Shown here: piece by piece, positions 63,291 to 64,000 of the stretch
How positions within the stretch are numbered: the stretch's first letter is position 1
Layout of the letters: each line of letters opens with the position of its first letter
Assembly: GCA_037349105.1 (NCBI GenBank)
Contig: JAYJMM010000015.1
Coordinates: 1,054,001 to 1,118,000, forward strand
Reading direction: 5' to 3'
Length of the DNA: 64,000 bases
DNA from: Limnomonas spitsbergensis
Lineage: Eukaryota; Chlorophyta; Chlorophyceae; Chlamydomonadales
Position numbers and translations under genes: made by a program
Notes under the pieces: model-generated
The model's input: only the letters and a program-made list of their open reading frames with translations
What the model was told of the DNA's origin: nothing
Databases searched by the model: none

Positions 63291-64000
63291 AGCTACACCC
63301 CCCGACACACCAACCCACAACAATCAACACCCAATGCCACCCACGTCCAAAAGACAACCACCAGCAACCTTTCACCAGGTGTGGTGGTTGTGGTTGTTTT
63401 GGTGTGTGGGGGGGGGGTTGTATCGTTTTGGTGTGGGTGTGATGTTTGGTGTGGGTGTGGGTGGGGGTGTGATGTTTGGTGTGGGTGGGGGTTAGGGGGT
63501 GATGTTTTGGTGTCGGTGTGGGTGTGATGTTTTGGTGAGGGTGAGGGTGGGGGTGGGGGTGTGATGTTTGGTGTGGCTTGGGGTGTGGGTGTAATGTTCT
63601 GGTCGGGTGTGTCGCCCCTCCAGGAGCAGTAACTAGACTGTCCCCATACATAGGATTAAGCATGCAGCTCACCCGCCATGCTTACAGGATATAAGGCTCC
63701 CCCTCCACCTCTCCAGCATGCCCTGTACTCCCCACTCCTCAGCATGCCCGGTACTCCCCTCCCCACTCCCCAGCATGCCATGCCCTGCACTGCCGGGCCC
63801 TTCATTGCCCTCATCCCTCCCAGGATGCCCTGCTCTGCCTTAGCCAGTTTGCCTCATAGGTCGCCCCCCACGGAATCACCCATCAGCATTGTCTTCCTGA
63901 GTGATCCAACACATCCACCTTCTTGATAGCTCGCAACGCTTGCAGGTAAACAGAAAGTGTTCAGGGTTTTGGGTTGCAACCCTGAACCCTAAATCAACCG
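63291..64000. other. Upstream intron of the coiled-coil gene, no exon resolved
   Basis: A TG-rich tract (ttggtgtgggtgtgatgttt) spans 63380-63600, and small cagcatgccctgtactcccc repeats occur at about 63705-63790. A minus-strand string reading KLAKAEQGILGG at about 63815-63850 has coiled-coil-like sense but no clean splice sites, so I do not call it. Confidence 0.45.

Noticed and set aside
62096..63527. Six long ORFs (343-465 codons) on both strands over the 17-bp array
   Set aside because: They result from a stop-free repeat; only the non-repeat exon at 63064-63171 has coding character.

Overview
The window looks like nuclear DNA of a green alga (Chlorophyta). The reasons are plant/green-algal-type TTTAGGG-like interstitial repeats, AG|GT..AG spliceosomal introns, a secreted Mn-superoxide dismutase, an organelle-type initiation factor IF-3 and a plant-type UVR+ApaG protein. 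The very long, minisatellite-filled introns recall large prasinophyte genomes such as Cymbomonas, but that is only a guess. No virus, plasmid or bacterial operon is visible.

Layout. (1) 1-15,689, minus strand: most of a DEAH-box ribosome-biogenesis helicase of the DHX37/Dhr1 family. I resolved ten exons, whose phases all match; the 3' end runs off the left edge. An intronless, secreted MnSOD gene (6,598-7,410, plus strand) sits inside its 6.2-kb fifth intron. (2) 16,717-18,240 and 21,278-22,156, plus strand: two unrecognised GC-rich reading frames, separated by repeats and a 58-bp palindrome. (3) 24,202-26,555, plus strand: a four-exon translation initiation factor IF-3 with a long N-terminal extension. 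(4) 28,534-33,761, minus strand: a six-exon, probably plastid protein with UVR motifs and an ApaG domain. Only 172 bp away it is divergent from (5) 33,934-36,219, plus strand, a three-exon acidic protein of unknown function. (6) 36,220-40,077: no convincing gene. (7) 40,078-63,171, minus strand: a large coiled-coil protein, 21 exons found and about 1,164 residues, spread over 23 kb. The start of this gene is not resolved.

The striking feature is the structure of the introns. In DHX37, the UVR-ApaG gene, the acidic gene and above all the coiled-coil gene, the DNA at many splice sites (the last or first few exon bases, the GT or AG, and some intron) has been copied in tandem. Some sites have two to five diverged copies that look like decayed exon ends. 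Others have minisatellites: 56 units of 17 bp each carrying CAG|GTGGGT, about 23 units of 56 bp each carrying TTCAG|GTAGGG, and an array of the acceptor TGCAG|GCCAC. These arrays make the introns long, create many candidate splice sites and produce long spurious ORFs. I regard this splice-site-anchored repeat growth as the main candidate for a little-described phenomenon here.

Two dispersed short repeat families, with sequences resembling pol III A and B boxes, are scattered through introns and intergenic DNA. All gene models come from reading by eye: exon joins were tested by phase, splice consensus and family similarity recalled from general knowledge, not by database searches or RNA data.
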